A stretch of DNA of 64,000 nt from AC-37 sp036389295 (GTDB lineage: Bacteria; Actinomycetota; Thermoleophilia; Solirubrobacterales; Thermoleophilaceae): NCBI GenBank assembly GCA_036389295.1, contig DASVQB010000023.1:1-64000 (forward strand), in the 5' to 3' direction. The translations under genes were made by a program, and so were the position numbers. The notes under the pieces are model-generated. The model was not told where the DNA came from. It saw only the letters and a list, made by a program, of their open reading frames with translations, and ran no database searches. Numbering within the stretch: position 1 is the first letter of the stretch; each line of letters begins with the position of its first letter. This document shows positions 15,298-24,994 of this stretch, piece after piece.

Positions 15298-16764
15298 CTA
15301 GCGCGGGAACGCCGCGGGCAGGGCCTCGATCACGTCGCCGGCGACCGTGTGGTCGGCGCCCAGGCGGTCGGCGGCGGCGCGGCCTGCCCGCACGTGCAGG
15401 AGGACGCCCGCCGCGGCGGCCTCCAGCGCGTCCATCCCCTTCGAGAGCAGGGCCCCGACGATCCCGGACAGCACGTCGCCGGTGCCCGCCGTGGCGAGCG
15501 CCGGGGTGCCGCCCGGGCTGATGGCGACCGGGCCGCCCGGCGCCGCGATGATCGTGTCGTCGCCCTTCAGGAGGACCACGCAGCCGCTTCGCTCCGCGGC
15601 GTCGCGGGCGCAGCGCAGGCGGTGGGCGGAGACCTCGTCCGAGTCGGTCTCGAGCAGGCGCGCGAGCTCGCCGGCGTGCGGCGTGAGGACGGTCGGTCCG
15701 GGCCGCCCGCGGAGCGACTCCAGGGCGCCGGCGTGCGCGTTCAGCCCGTCGGCGTCGATCAGCATCGGCGCCTCGACCGCGCGGGCGACGCCGCGGGCGA
15801 ACTCGGTCGGGCCGTCGCCGCGGCCGAGGCCGGGCCCGAGCACCACGGCGCCGGCGCGCTCGGCGATGCCCGCGACCTCCTCGACCCCCGCCCGGACGTG
15901 CCTGCCGTCCTCCTCCGGCATGCCGTGCGTGACCGCCTCGAGCAGCCGGAGCGCCACCGCCTGCTGCGCGGACTCGGGCACCGCGACCCGGACGTAGCCG
16001 GCGCCGGTCCGCTGCGCGCCCAGCGCGACCATGCAGGGCGCCCCGGTGTAGCCGGCGGCGCCGCCCGCGACGACCACCGTGCCGGAGGCGAACTTGGAGC
16101 CGTCGCGGCTGCGGGAGGGGATCCCGTCCAGCGCTCGGTCGGAGATCAGGCCGGCCTCGGAGCCGCCGGGAGCCTCGCGCGGGATGCCGATCTCCACGAC
16201 CCGGACCTCGCCGGCGCAGAACGCCCCGGGCGCGACGTGGAGGCCGATCTTCGAGCCGTGGAACGTGGCGGTGGCGTCCGCGCGCACGGCGTCGCCCTCG
16301 ACCTCGCCGGTGCTCGCGTTCACGCCGGACGGCACGTCGCAGGCCACCACGGGCGCGCCGGCGTCGTTGATCGCGGCGATCGCGCCCGCGACGGGCTCGC
16401 GCGGCTCGCCCTCGAAGCCGGTGCCGAGCATGGCGTCGACGATCGCCGCCGAGCCGGCCAGCCGGTCGGGCTCGAACGGCTCCGGCGGCGGGCCGGGCAG
16501 CCGCTCGAGGTTCGCGCGGGCGTCGCCGCGCAGCTCGGCCGGGTCGCCGGCGGCCAGCACGTCCACCTCGCGGCCCTCCTCGCGCAGGAGCCGCGCGCAG
16601 ACGAGCCCGTCGCCGCCGTTGTTGCCCTTGCCGGCGACCACGCGGACCGGGCCGGGCCCGGCCAGCTCCGCCACCACGCGCGCCAGCCCGGCGCCCGCGC
16701 GCTCCATCAGGTCCAGCGAGGGGACGCCCATCTCCTCGATCGCGCAGCGGTCGGCGGCGCGCAT
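15298..16764 (-). CDS. nnr: Bifunctional NAD(P)HX epimerase / ADP-dependent dehydratase
   Basis: This repair enzyme converts hydrated NAD(P)H back to NAD(P)H. The N-terminal YjeF/NnrE epimerase domain has MRAADRCAIEE, the Gly-rich AGKGNNGGDGL and later VPSGVNASTGE. The C-terminal NnrD dehydratase domain (ribokinase-like) has TPHAGELARL and GTGDVLSGIVGALL. The ATG at 16764 truncates the usual start: the frame stays homologous-looking upstream through LPDWLDPLFTADE to a CTG at 16806, with no ATG, GTG or TTG there. The natural start may therefore be the CTG. It heads the minus-strand cluster nnr-CBS-alr-cca-corA-HIT. Confidence 0.93.
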   Translation of the reverse strand: MRAADRCAIEEMGVPSLDLMERAGAGLARVVAELAGPGPVRVVAGKGNNGGDGLVCARLLREEGREVDVLAAGDPAELRGDARANLERLPGPPPEPFEPDRLAGSAAIVDAMLGTGFEGEPREPVAGAIAAINDAGAPVVACDVPSGVNASTGEVEGDAVRADATATFHGSKIGLHVAPGAFCAGEVRVVEIGIPREAPGGSEAGLISDRALDGIPSRSRDGSKFASGTVVVAGGAAGYTGAPCMVALGAQRTGAGYVRVAVPESAQQAVALRLLEAVTHGMPEEDGRHVRAGVEEVAGIAERAGAVVLGPGLGRGDGPTEFARGVARAVEAPMLIDADGLNAHAGALESLRGRPGPTVLTPHAGELARLLETDSDEVSAHRLRCARDAAERSGCVVLLKGDDTIIAAPGGPVAISPGGTPALATAGTGDVLSGIVGALLSKGMDALEAAAAGVLLHVRAGRAAADRLGADHTVAGDVIEALPAAFPR

Positions 16765-16910
16765 CTCGTCGGCGGTGAACAGCGGGTCGAGCCAGTCGGG
16801 AAGCAGGCCGCGAGCGTACCGGCGGGCGTGCCGCGGCGCCGCCCGCGCCGCGACTTTCGGCGGCTCGCGGGTTGGAGCGAGTTAACGGGCACAGCTACAA
16901 GGGAGGCGAC

Positions 16911-17552
16911 ATGCGACTCAGGCGACCGTCGCCGTCGATGGCGGTTGCCATCGCGGCGTTCGTGATGGCCACGACGGGGACGTCCATCGCTGCGATCAAC
17001 TACGCCAGCAACTCGGGCGCGGTGGACGGGATCAGCGCGGTCAGGGCCGGGGTGAGCAACTCGAAGGCCGCCGGCCGGCTGGTCGCGACCGCTCGCCACG
17101 GCGAGCGCCGCGGGCTGATACCGAACAACTACCTCGCCGGGGTGCCGGAGATCGACACCTTCGGCCTGAACACGTCGGTGACCGACAACGCGACGGGCGG
17201 CGCCCAGACGCTCGACGAGAACGGCTTCGGCCGCCTCAGCACGTCGTGCAGCGACGAGAACAAGAACGCGGGCAACGAGAACCCGACCGTGAACATCCAG
17301 TTCACGAACACGACCAGCGCGCCGCTCAACCTCGCGCGGCACGTGGGCTACGGAGCCGCGACGATCGGCCTGATCTCGCCGGGCACGCTCCACGAGCTGA
17401 CGATCCCGGGCTCGAACACGTTCCGCATCCACCTCGAGCTGTTCGGGACGAACGTCGTGTACGAGGGCTTCGCCCGCCAGGTGAACCAGGGCACCGCGGA
17501 CGCCCAGTGCCTGGTGGTGGGGACGGTGCAGGAGCTCAAGAGCCGCGGCTGA
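16911..17552 (+). CDS. Secreted hypothetical protein of the RLRRPSPSM family
   Basis: A GGGAGG ribosome-binding site lies just before the ATG at 16911. The 213-residue protein starts MRLRRPSPSMAVAIAAFV, the N-terminal export signal found on many secreted or surface proteins of Solirubrobacterales. The remainder has a short Asn/Ser/Gly-rich segment, then beta-rich stretches (TVNIQFTNTTSAPLNLARHV, TFRIHLELFGTNVVYEGF) and a single Cys pair (CSDENK and AQCLVV). I recognise no enzymatic motif. It converges on glmS with a 12-bp gap. Likely an extracellular or periplasmic beta-sandwich protein of unknown role. Confidence 0.72.
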   Translation: MRLRRPSPSMAVAIAAFVMATTGTSIAAINYASNSGAVDGISAVRAGVSNSKAAGRLVATARHGERRGLIPNNYLAGVPEIDTFGLNTSVTDNATGGAQTLDENGFGRLSTSCSDENKNAGNENPTVNIQFTNTTSAPLNLARHVGYGAATIGLISPGTLHELTIPGSNTFRIHLELFGTNVVYEGFARQVNQGTADAQCLVVGTVQELKSRG

Positions 17553-17564
17553 CGCCGCGGGCGC

Positions 17565-19427
<1,863 letters not shown>

Positions 19428-19460
19428 GCCGCCTACGGTACTGCGGCCGCCTGCGCGCGG

Positions 19461-20780
19461 CTACCCGAGCTCGCGCTCGACGACCTCCACGAGCCGGCCG
19501 GCGACCGTCTCGCACTCCTCCTCGTCGGGGGCCTCGACCATCACCCGCACGACCGGCTCGGTCCCCGACGGGCGCACCAGCACGCGGCCGCGGCCCGCGA
19601 GCGCCTCGGACTCCCGCTCGACCGCCTCCGTCACCGCCCCGGCCGAGTCCAGTGCGTCCCGGTCCGCGACCCGCACGTTCACGAGCCGCTGGGGGAGCTT
19701 GACCATGCCGTCGCGCGCGGAGAGGTCCCTGCCGGCCAGGGCCTCCATGGTGAGGAGCGCGGACGCGATCCCGTCGCCGGAGGGGACGAACCCCGTGTCG
19801 ATGATGTGGCCCGACTGCTCGCCGCCCAGCGTCCACCCCCGCGCCAGCAGCTCGGCCAGCACGTGGCGGTCGCCGACCGCCGTGGTCGCGACCTCCACGC
19901 CGGCCTCCGCCATCGCGCGGTGGAAGCCGTAGTTGGTCATGACCGTGACGGCCACGCCGTCGCCCGTCAGCCGGCCGGACTCGCGCAGGTGCCTCGCGGC
20001 GAGGGCGATCAGCTCGTCGCCGTCCACGACCGCGCCCTCGCGGTCGACGGCCAGGACCCGGTCGCCGTCGCCGTCGAATGCGAAGCCGACGTCCCAGTCG
20101 CCGGCGGCCACGCGCGCGGCCAGCGACTCGACGTGGGTCGAGCCGACCCCGTCGTTGATGTTGCGGCCGTCCGGGTCGGCCGCCGTTGCGTCGACGTGCG
20201 CACCCAGGCGCCGGAAGATCTCCGGGGCGACGCGGTGGGTGGCGCCGTTGGCGCAGTCGAGGAGGATGCGCCTTCCGGTCAGGTCGAGGTCCGCGAAGCG
20301 CCGCTCGAGCTCGCGCAGGTAGTCGCCGCCGGCCCCGTGCAGCTCGCGAACGCGGCCGTCGGCCCGCTCGGGCGGGGGCTCGGCGACGAGCCGCTCGATC
20401 TCGCGCTCCGTCTCGTCCGAGACCTTGGTCCCGTCCGGGCCGAAGAACTTGATCCCGTTGTCGCGGTAGGGGTTGTGGGAGGCCGACACGACGGCCGCGA
20501 GGCCGAGGCCGTAGCGGCGCACCAGGAGGGCCGCGCCGGGGGTCGGGAGCACGCCGCCGAGCAGCGCGTGGCCCCCGGACGCCGCGATGCCGGCCGCGAG
20601 GGCGGCCTCGAGCATGTGGCCGGACTCGCGGGGGTCGCGGACGATCAGGACCTGCGGCGGGTCGCCCTCGGCGAGGGCGGTGGCGGCCCGCCCGAGCGAG
20701 ACCGCGAGCTCCGCCGTCAGGAACTCGCCGGCCGCCCCGCGCACGCCGTCGGTGCCGAACAGCCTCGGCGGCTGCGTCAC
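19461..20780 (-). CDS. glmM: Phosphoglucosamine mutase
   Basis: It converts glucosamine-6-phosphate to glucosamine-1-phosphate, downstream of GlmS. The 439 residues show the phosphohexomutase motifs: LFGTDGVRG at the N-terminus, the phosphoserine loop SASHNPYRDNGIKFF, the metal loop AFDGDGDRVLAVD, the sugar loop GGEQSGHI, and the phosphate-binding RPSGTEPVVRVMVE. The GTG start is 65 bp after rpsI. The rplM-rpsI-glmM-glmS order links translation capacity to amino-sugar supply, as in many actinobacteria. Confidence 0.97.
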   Translation of the reverse strand: MTQPPRLFGTDGVRGAAGEFLTAELAVSLGRAATALAEGDPPQVLIVRDPRESGHMLEAALAAGIAASGGHALLGGVLPTPGAALLVRRYGLGLAAVVSASHNPYRDNGIKFFGPDGTKVSDETEREIERLVAEPPPERADGRVRELHGAGGDYLRELERRFADLDLTGRRILLDCANGATHRVAPEIFRRLGAHVDATAADPDGRNINDGVGSTHVESLAARVAAGDWDVGFAFDGDGDRVLAVDREGAVVDGDELIALAARHLRESGRLTGDGVAVTVMTNYGFHRAMAEAGVEVATTAVGDRHVLAELLARGWTLGGEQSGHIIDTGFVPSGDGIASALLTMEALAGRDLSARDGMVKLPQRLVNVRVADRDALDSAGAVTEAVERESEALAGRGRVLVRPSGTEPVVRVMVEAPDEEECETVAGRLVEVVERELG

Positions 20781-20844
20781 GCCGCGCCCCGCGATCGGGC
20801 CGGCGTGCCGCCGGTGCGGGCCGCCTCCGCCGTCATCGTGCGGC

Positions 20845-22077
20845 TCAGCGCTTCGAGAACTGCGGGCGCTTGCGGGCCTTCTTCAGGCCGGCCTTCTTGC
20901 GCTCCTTGGCGCGGGCGTCGCGCGTGAGGAGGCCGCGCCGCTTCAGCTCCGGGCGCAGGTTGGGGTCCGCCTCGACCAGCGCGCGGGCGACGCCGTGCCG
21001 GAGCGCGCCGGCCTGCGACGCCACGCCGCCGCCGTGGATGCGAGCCACGACGTCCATGCGGCGCTCGAACCCCGCGACCTCGAGCGGCTGGCGGGCGGCC
21101 TTCTGGAGGGCGGCGCGGGGGAAGAAGTCCTCGAGCGAGCGGCCGTTGACGCTGTAGGCGCCCTCGCCCGGTCGGAGGATCACGCGGGCGACGGCGGTCT
21201 TGCGCTTGCCGGTCGCCCTGTAGCGGGCGTCGGCGGCGAGGTCGAGCGCGGAGCGCGGCGACGGGGCGTCGGTCGGCGCCTCGGCCGCGGCGTCCGGCTG
21301 GGCCTCCTCGGCCTCGCCCTCCTCGGGGGCGGCGTAGCGCGCGATCTGGTCCTCGAGGTCGTCGCCTCCGGTCGGGCGCTCGGACTCGAGGACGAGGTCG
21401 GGCTCGAGGTGCGCGCCCGGCACGACCTCCTCCTCCTTCTTCTCGTCCTTGTCGCGCCGCGGGCGCTCGCGGCGGGGCCGGTCGGGCTCGGCGTCGGCGG
21501 CGGGCGGGGCGGCCGGCGCCTCGGCGTCGGCGGCGGGCGGCTCGGCGTCGGTCTCCGGCTGCGCGGCGGGTTCCGCCGCGTCGTCCGCGGCCGCCGCCGG
21601 CTCATCGGCGGCCTCCGGCGGCTCGGCGGCCGCCTCCGGCTGCGCGGCCTCCGGCTGCGCGGCCTCGGCCGGCGCTTGAGGCTCGTCCGCGTCGGCGGCG
21701 GGCTCGGCCGGTGCTTCCGGCTCGTCGGCGGCGGCGGGCTCGGGCGGCGCTTCCGGCTCGTCGGCCTCGGCGGCGGCGGGCTCGGCCGGCGCCTCGGCTG
21801 CGGGCTCCGGCTGCTCCGCGTCGGCGGCGGCGGGCTCGGCCGGCGCCTCGGCCGCGGGCTCCGGCTCCTCGGCGGGCGCGGAGGCGGCGGCCGGCTCGTC
21901 CGCCTCCGGCTGCGGCTCCTCGGCCTCGGGCTCGTCCGGCGCCGGGGCGTCGTCCGCCGGCGACGCGCCCGGGTCGGCCGAGGCCGTCGGCTCGGGGGCG
22001 TCGCCCTCGACGCCGCCTGGCGCCTCGGCCTCGTCCGGCTGCTCGTCCGGCGCGCCGGTGCGCTCGTCCTCGATCAT
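20845..22077 (-). CDS. rpsI: Ribosomal protein S9 with a 285-residue acidic Ala/Glu/Pro extension
   Basis: Residues 286-410 form a complete S9 core: YRATGKRKTAVARV, the conserved GGGVASQAGALRHGVARAL, and the basic C-terminal tail ending QFSKR that reaches P-site tRNA. The preceding 285 residues (21223-22077) are low complexity, dominated by Ala, Glu, Pro and Asp, with repeated blocks such as PAAEAPAEPAAA. A basic patch (RPRRERPRRDKDEKKEEE) at about residues 200-220 precedes the core. Ordinary bacterial S9 is about 130-170 residues. The frame is continuous, and the ATG overlaps the rplM stop (ATGA), so the extension appears to be genuinely translated. It is probably disordered and exposed on the ribosome surface. 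Confidence 0.95.
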   Translation of the reverse strand: MIEDERTGAPDEQPDEAEAPGGVEGDAPEPTASADPGASPADDAPAPDEPEAEEPQPEADEPAAASAPAEEPEPAAEAPAEPAAADAEQPEPAAEAPAEPAAAEADEPEAPPEPAAADEPEAPAEPAADADEPQAPAEAAQPEAAQPEAAAEPPEAADEPAAAADDAAEPAAQPETDAEPPAADAEAPAAPPAADAEPDRPRRERPRRDKDEKKEEEVVPGAHLEPDLVLESERPTGGDDLEDQIARYAAPEEGEAEEAQPDAAAEAPTDAPSPRSALDLAADARYRATGKRKTAVARVILRPGEGAYSVNGRSLEDFFPRAALQKAARQPLEVAGFERRMDVVARIHGGGVASQAGALRHGVARALVEADPNLRPELKRRGLLTRDARAKERKKAGLKKARKRPQFSKR

Positions 22078-22511
22078 CGCGTCGCGACCTCCATCGGCTC
22101 GGGCTGCTGGGCCGCGTGCGGGTGGTCGGGCCCTGCGTAGACCTTCAGCTTGCGCAGCTGGGCCCGCCCCAGCCGGGTCCGCGGCAGCATGCCGCGCACG
22201 GCGCTCCGGATGACCTCCTCCGGCCGCCGCGCGAGCATCTCCTCGAGCGATCGCGACCGCAGGCCGCCGGGATACCCGGAGTGGCGGTAGTACCGCTTCT
22301 GCTCGCGCTTCCGTCCGGTGACCGAGACCTTCTCGGCGTTCACGACGATCACGAAGTCGCCGACGTCGCAGTGGGGCGTGTACTCCGGCTTCCGCTTGCC
22401 GCGGAGGACGTCGGCGATCTGCGTGGCCAGCCGGCCGAGGGTCTGCCCGGTGGCGTCCACGACGAGCCAGTTGCGCTCGCGGTTCGCCGGGGTGGCCACG
22501 TAGGTCCGCAT
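22074..22511 (-). CDS. rplM: Ribosomal protein L13
   Basis: A 145-residue large-subunit protein. It starts MRTYVATPANRERNWLVVDA and contains TLGRLATQIADVLRGK, GDFVIVVNAEK and VRGMLPRTRLGRAQLRKLKVY. The frame remains open upstream of the ATG at 22511, but that stretch has no L13 similarity. It is first gene of the rplM-rpsI-glmM-glmS run and overlaps rpsI by 4 bp. The region upstream also holds the opposing c-di-AMP riboswitch transcript, so the two promoters are divergent. Confidence 0.96.
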   Translation of the reverse strand: MRTYVATPANRERNWLVVDATGQTLGRLATQIADVLRGKRKPEYTPHCDVGDFVIVVNAEKVSVTGRKREQKRYYRHSGYPGGLRSRSLEEMLARRPEEVIRSAVRGMLPRTRLGRAQLRKLKVYAGPDHPHAAQQPEPMEVATR

Positions 22512-22642
22512 TTCGGACGGGGAGGGTAGCGAGCGGGCGCCGCGTTGCACTGTCCAGGGATCCGCGGGAGGGCGGGCGAAACAGGGTTCGTGCCCTTCCG
22601 AGCGCGAGCCCGGGCGCCCACCGTGGGCGCCGAAGCCGCGGC

Positions 22643-22648
22643 TATACT
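22643..22648 (+). promoter_or_regulatory. Candidate -10 box for the riboswitch transcript
   Basis: TATACT lies just upstream of the conserved riboswitch elements, with transcription expected to begin around 22655. No good -35 hexamer is visible at standard spacing, so the promoter may be a weak or extended -10 type. Confidence 0.4.
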
Positions 22649-22667
22649 GCCGCGCGCCAAAGTCCAC

Positions 22668-22838
22668 TTGCCTGCCGAGTCCCCGTGGCCACGGTCGCGG
22701 GGAGCGGGGGAACCAGTCGGGAGCCGAAGGACCGGCTCCCGTGGGGCGAATCGGGCGGGGCCGGACGGCCCACGCGCTCGTAGCGCCGCTCTTTCGGCGC
22801 GAGCCCGTCAGCTAACCCCGTAGGCCGTCGAAGGAGAG
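22668..22838 (+). ncRNA. c-di-AMP riboswitch (ydaO-yuaA type)
   Basis: The leader upstream of the M23 peptidase carries the conserved blocks of the ydaO-yuaA class in order: a GCGGGGGAACCA element (about 22724), GGGGCGAATC after a GC-rich hairpin, and the diagnostic GAGCCCGTCAGCTAACCCC followed by GTAGGC near 22801-22828. In actinobacteria such elements sense c-di-AMP and control cell-wall hydrolase genes, usually as an OFF switch. A GAAGGAGAG ribosome-binding segment follows the aptamer directly. End positions are approximate. Identification rests on consensus sequence; no covariance model was run. Confidence 0.88.
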
Positions 22839-22846
22839 GCCGCAGC

Positions 22847-24196
22847 TTGCCGTTCCAGTACAGCCGCCGAAGGGAAGCGATCCGGGAGGCCGCCGGCGCC
22901 GGTGCCGTGCGGGCGCCGCTCGCGAAGCGGCGGACCGCCGCCGCGCTCGCCGGGCCGAAGGCCAGCGCCGCGCTCGCCGGGCCGAGGGCCCGCGCCCCGC
23001 TCGCCGCGTCTGCGGCCGCCGCCCTCGGCTGCCTCCTCGCCGCCGTCCCCGCCTCCGGGGCCGGCACCTCCGCGGCGTCCGGCGGCACGGCCTACGTCGG
23101 CCGGCCCGAGATCGTCCAGGTCCGGTGCGCCTCCGGCTGCGCGCACGGGAAGGTCCAGGGCGGCGGCGCGGTCAAGCTGCGCGGCAGGAACTTCTCCTAC
23201 GCGCGCAAGGTCGTCTTCCTGGGCGGTGCCGGCCGCGGCGACGACGTCGCCGTCCGCGTGAGGGCCACGAGCGACCGCAAGCTCGAGGTCAAGGTGCCGT
23301 TCGCCGCGCGGAGCGGGCCGCTGGCCGCGCTGGCGAGCGCCAGCGTCCGCTCGCGGCCGACGCCGCCGGTCAGGATCGTCCCGCCGCCGCCGCCCGAGCC
23401 GACCGGTCGGCTCAGCCCCGCCTCCGGGCCCTCCGATCCCGGCGCCCCCCGGCTCGAGACAGCGGTCAACCGCGGCACCCTCTTCTTCGACGCGGCCGGC
23501 GGCGTCGTCTTCACGTACCGCGTGGAGGACGGCGGGCCCGTCTCTGCGAGCCTCGACCTCGTGCGCCTCGCCGACGGCTTCGTCGTCCAGACGTGGACGG
23601 CCGAGGGCGTCGCTCCTGGCCAGGTCCAGACCGTCCGCTGGGACGGCCGCGCCGGCGGCGTCCCGCAGCCCGACGGCCGCTACGCGTTCCGGCTGGCCGT
23701 CCGCAGCGCGGGCGGCGCCGTGAGCAGGAGCGTCCCCGACGGCGAGGCGACCCGCGACGCCTTCGAGCTCCGCGGCCACGTCTTCCCCGTCCGCGGCCGC
23801 CACGACTACGGCAACGCCGGAGCCCGCTTCGGCGCGGGCCGATCCGGACACTCGCACGAAGGCCAGGACGTGATGGCGAGGTGCGGGACCCGGCTAGTCG
23901 CCGCCCGCGGCGGCGTGGTCGAGGCGAACAAGGTGCACTCGGCCGCGGGCAACTACGTCGTCATCGACGGCGAGGGCACCGACGTCGACTACATGTACGC
24001 CCACCTCGTGAGCCCGTCGCCGTTCCGCGTCGGCGACCGCGTCCACACCGGCCAGCAGATCGGCGAGGTGGGCGACACGGGCAACGCCCAGGGCTGCCAC
24101 CTCCACTTCGAGCTCTGGGCCGGCCCCGGCTGGTACTCGGGCGGCGCGCCGTTCGACCCGCTGGCCGACCTGAAGGCCTGGGACGCCTACAGCTGA
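22847..24196 (+). CDS. M23 family peptidoglycan endopeptidase, exported
   Basis: The 449-residue secreted or anchored murein hydrolase starts with TTG, preceded by GGAGAG. An Ala-rich hydrophobic segment near residues 45-70 (APLAASAAAALGCLLAAV) acts as the export signal. Residues about 78-165 form an IPT/TIG-like beta-sandwich (VGRPEIVQVRC). Residues about 205-290 resemble a FlgD-type Ig domain (TVRWDGRAGGVPQPDGRYAF). The C-terminal M23 domain has His337 and Asp341 in HSHEGQD and the HLHFE motif (His418, His420), a complete zinc site. Its c-di-AMP riboswitch leader ties cell-wall cutting to turgor or cell-wall stress. It probably cleaves peptide cross-links. Confidence 0.93.
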   Translation: MPFQYSRRREAIREAAGAGAVRAPLAKRRTAAALAGPKASAALAGPRARAPLAASAAAALGCLLAAVPASGAGTSAASGGTAYVGRPEIVQVRCASGCAHGKVQGGGAVKLRGRNFSYARKVVFLGGAGRGDDVAVRVRATSDRKLEVKVPFAARSGPLAALASASVRSRPTPPVRIVPPPPPEPTGRLSPASGPSDPGAPRLETAVNRGTLFFDAAGGVVFTYRVEDGGPVSASLDLVRLADGFVVQTWTAEGVAPGQVQTVRWDGRAGGVPQPDGRYAFRLAVRSAGGAVSRSVPDGEATRDAFELRGHVFPVRGRHDYGNAGARFGAGRSGHSHEGQDVMARCGTRLVAARGGVVEANKVHSAAGNYVVIDGEGTDVDYMYAHLVSPSPFRVGDRVHTGQQIGEVGDTGNAQGCHLHFELWAGPGWYSGGAPFDPLADLKAWDAYS

Positions 24197-24211
24197 GCGG
24201 CTCCGCGGCGG

Positions 24212-24622
24212 CTACGCCCGCAGCGAGGCGCCGTCCATCTCGATCCCGGCCACGGTCGCGACGCGATCGAGGTCCGCGTCCTGCGCGAGCAGCGCCGCGC
24301 CGCAGCGCCATGCGACCGCGGCGATCATGCAGTCGACCATCCCCCGCGGCGTGACGCCCGCGGCGCGGCAGCGACGGTGGATCCGCACGGCGCCGTCGAA
24401 GTCGGCCAGCGCATCGAAGGGCAGGAGGTCGAAGCGCAACAGCAGCCGCCGCAGGTCGGCCTCGCGGCGCTCGTCGCGGGCGCCCGCCAGCACCTCCATG
24501 ACCACCGGCTCCGTCACGGCGACCGGACCGCGCTCGGCGATCAGCGCCGACAGCCGGCGGTCGACCGGGCTGCCGGTCGCGCGGTCGAACTCGACCCACG
24601 CGGAGGTGTCGGCGAGGATCAC
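24212..24622 (-). CDS. VapC-type PIN-domain toxin
   Basis: A 136-residue PIN ribonuclease. The acidic metal-binding residues are in place: Asp5 (LADTSAWVEF), Glu43 (VVMEVLAG), Asp97 (GMVDCMIAA) and Asp115 (AQDADLD). Length is typical. It overlaps the antitoxin gene by 4 bp (ATGA), the standard toxin-antitoxin arrangement with the antitoxin first. The target RNA is unknown. Confidence 0.9.
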   Translation of the reverse strand: MILADTSAWVEFDRATGSPVDRRLSALIAERGPVAVTEPVVMEVLAGARDERREADLRRLLLRFDLLPFDALADFDGAVRIHRRCRAAGVTPRGMVDCMIAAVAWRCGAALLAQDADLDRVATVAGIEMDGASLRA

Positions 24623-24831
24623 GCGCCGCGGTGCGGCGGCTCGTCGCCGGGCGGCTCCTCGACCGCATGCGCGCCGCGCATGGCCAACGCCTCCTCGCGT
24701 GTCATCGGCTGTCCGGCGAGGTGCCGCAGCGCGAGATCGACCGCCGCCGTCTTCGTACGCACCCCGTAGCGATCCATGATCGCCTGAACGTGATCGTCTT
24801 CGATCTCGATGTTGGTGCGCGCCCTACCCAT
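24619..24831 (-). CDS. VapB-type antitoxin
   Basis: The 70-residue protein starts MGRARTNIEIEDDHVQAIM and continues YGVRTKTAAVDLALRHLAG. This is a ribbon-helix-helix DNA-binding domain (beta strand ARTNIEIE plus two helices). An acidic, Pro-rich tail (EEPPGDEPPH) would wrap the toxin. A TTG-like or upstream ATG five codons earlier is possible, but the chosen ATG gives the standard RHH start. It pairs with the PIN toxin and probably represses the operon through the palindromes just upstream. Confidence 0.85.
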   Translation of the reverse strand: MGRARTNIEIEDDHVQAIMDRYGVRTKTAAVDLALRHLAGQPMTREEALAMRGAHAVEEPPGDEPPHRGA

Positions 24832-24869
24832 ACACCAATCGTACACGCAAGGTGTAGGTTACGTGTACG
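24831..24869. promoter_or_regulatory. Candidate VapB operator: interleaved palindromes
   Basis: Two inverted repeats interlock upstream of vapB. TACACC (24831-24836) pairs with GGTGTA (24851-24856), and CGTACACG (24840-24847) pairs perfectly with CGTGTACG (24862-24869). Closely related TACAC/GTGTA half-sites are what a ribbon-helix-helix antitoxin would be expected to bind cooperatively. Confidence 0.5.
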
Positions 24870-24934
24870 CGCTCACTCCCACACAGAGGGTGTGACGGTT
24901 GCGAAAACCAAGCAGTCCAAGGACGCAGGGAGCG

Positions 24935-24953
24935 GGGCGTGCTGGGCACGCCC
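24935..24953 (-). terminator. Candidate terminator hairpin after guaA
   Basis: A perfect 8-bp stem with a TGG/CCA loop (GGGCGTGC paired with GCACGCCC) lies 41 bp past the guaA stop on the minus strand. A T-rich but not uniform stretch follows about 15 bp later. The weak U-tract makes it a possible rather than certain intrinsic terminator. Confidence 0.4.
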
Positions 24954-24994
24954 GCGACCGAGGACGCCGGAATGCGCAGGTTTGCAGCCACCGC

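Noticed and set aside
22512..22667. Extended L13 N-terminus of about 52 residues
   Set aside because: The frame is open but L13 similarity starts exactly at the ATG at 22511, and the upstream part overlaps the divergent riboswitch promoter.
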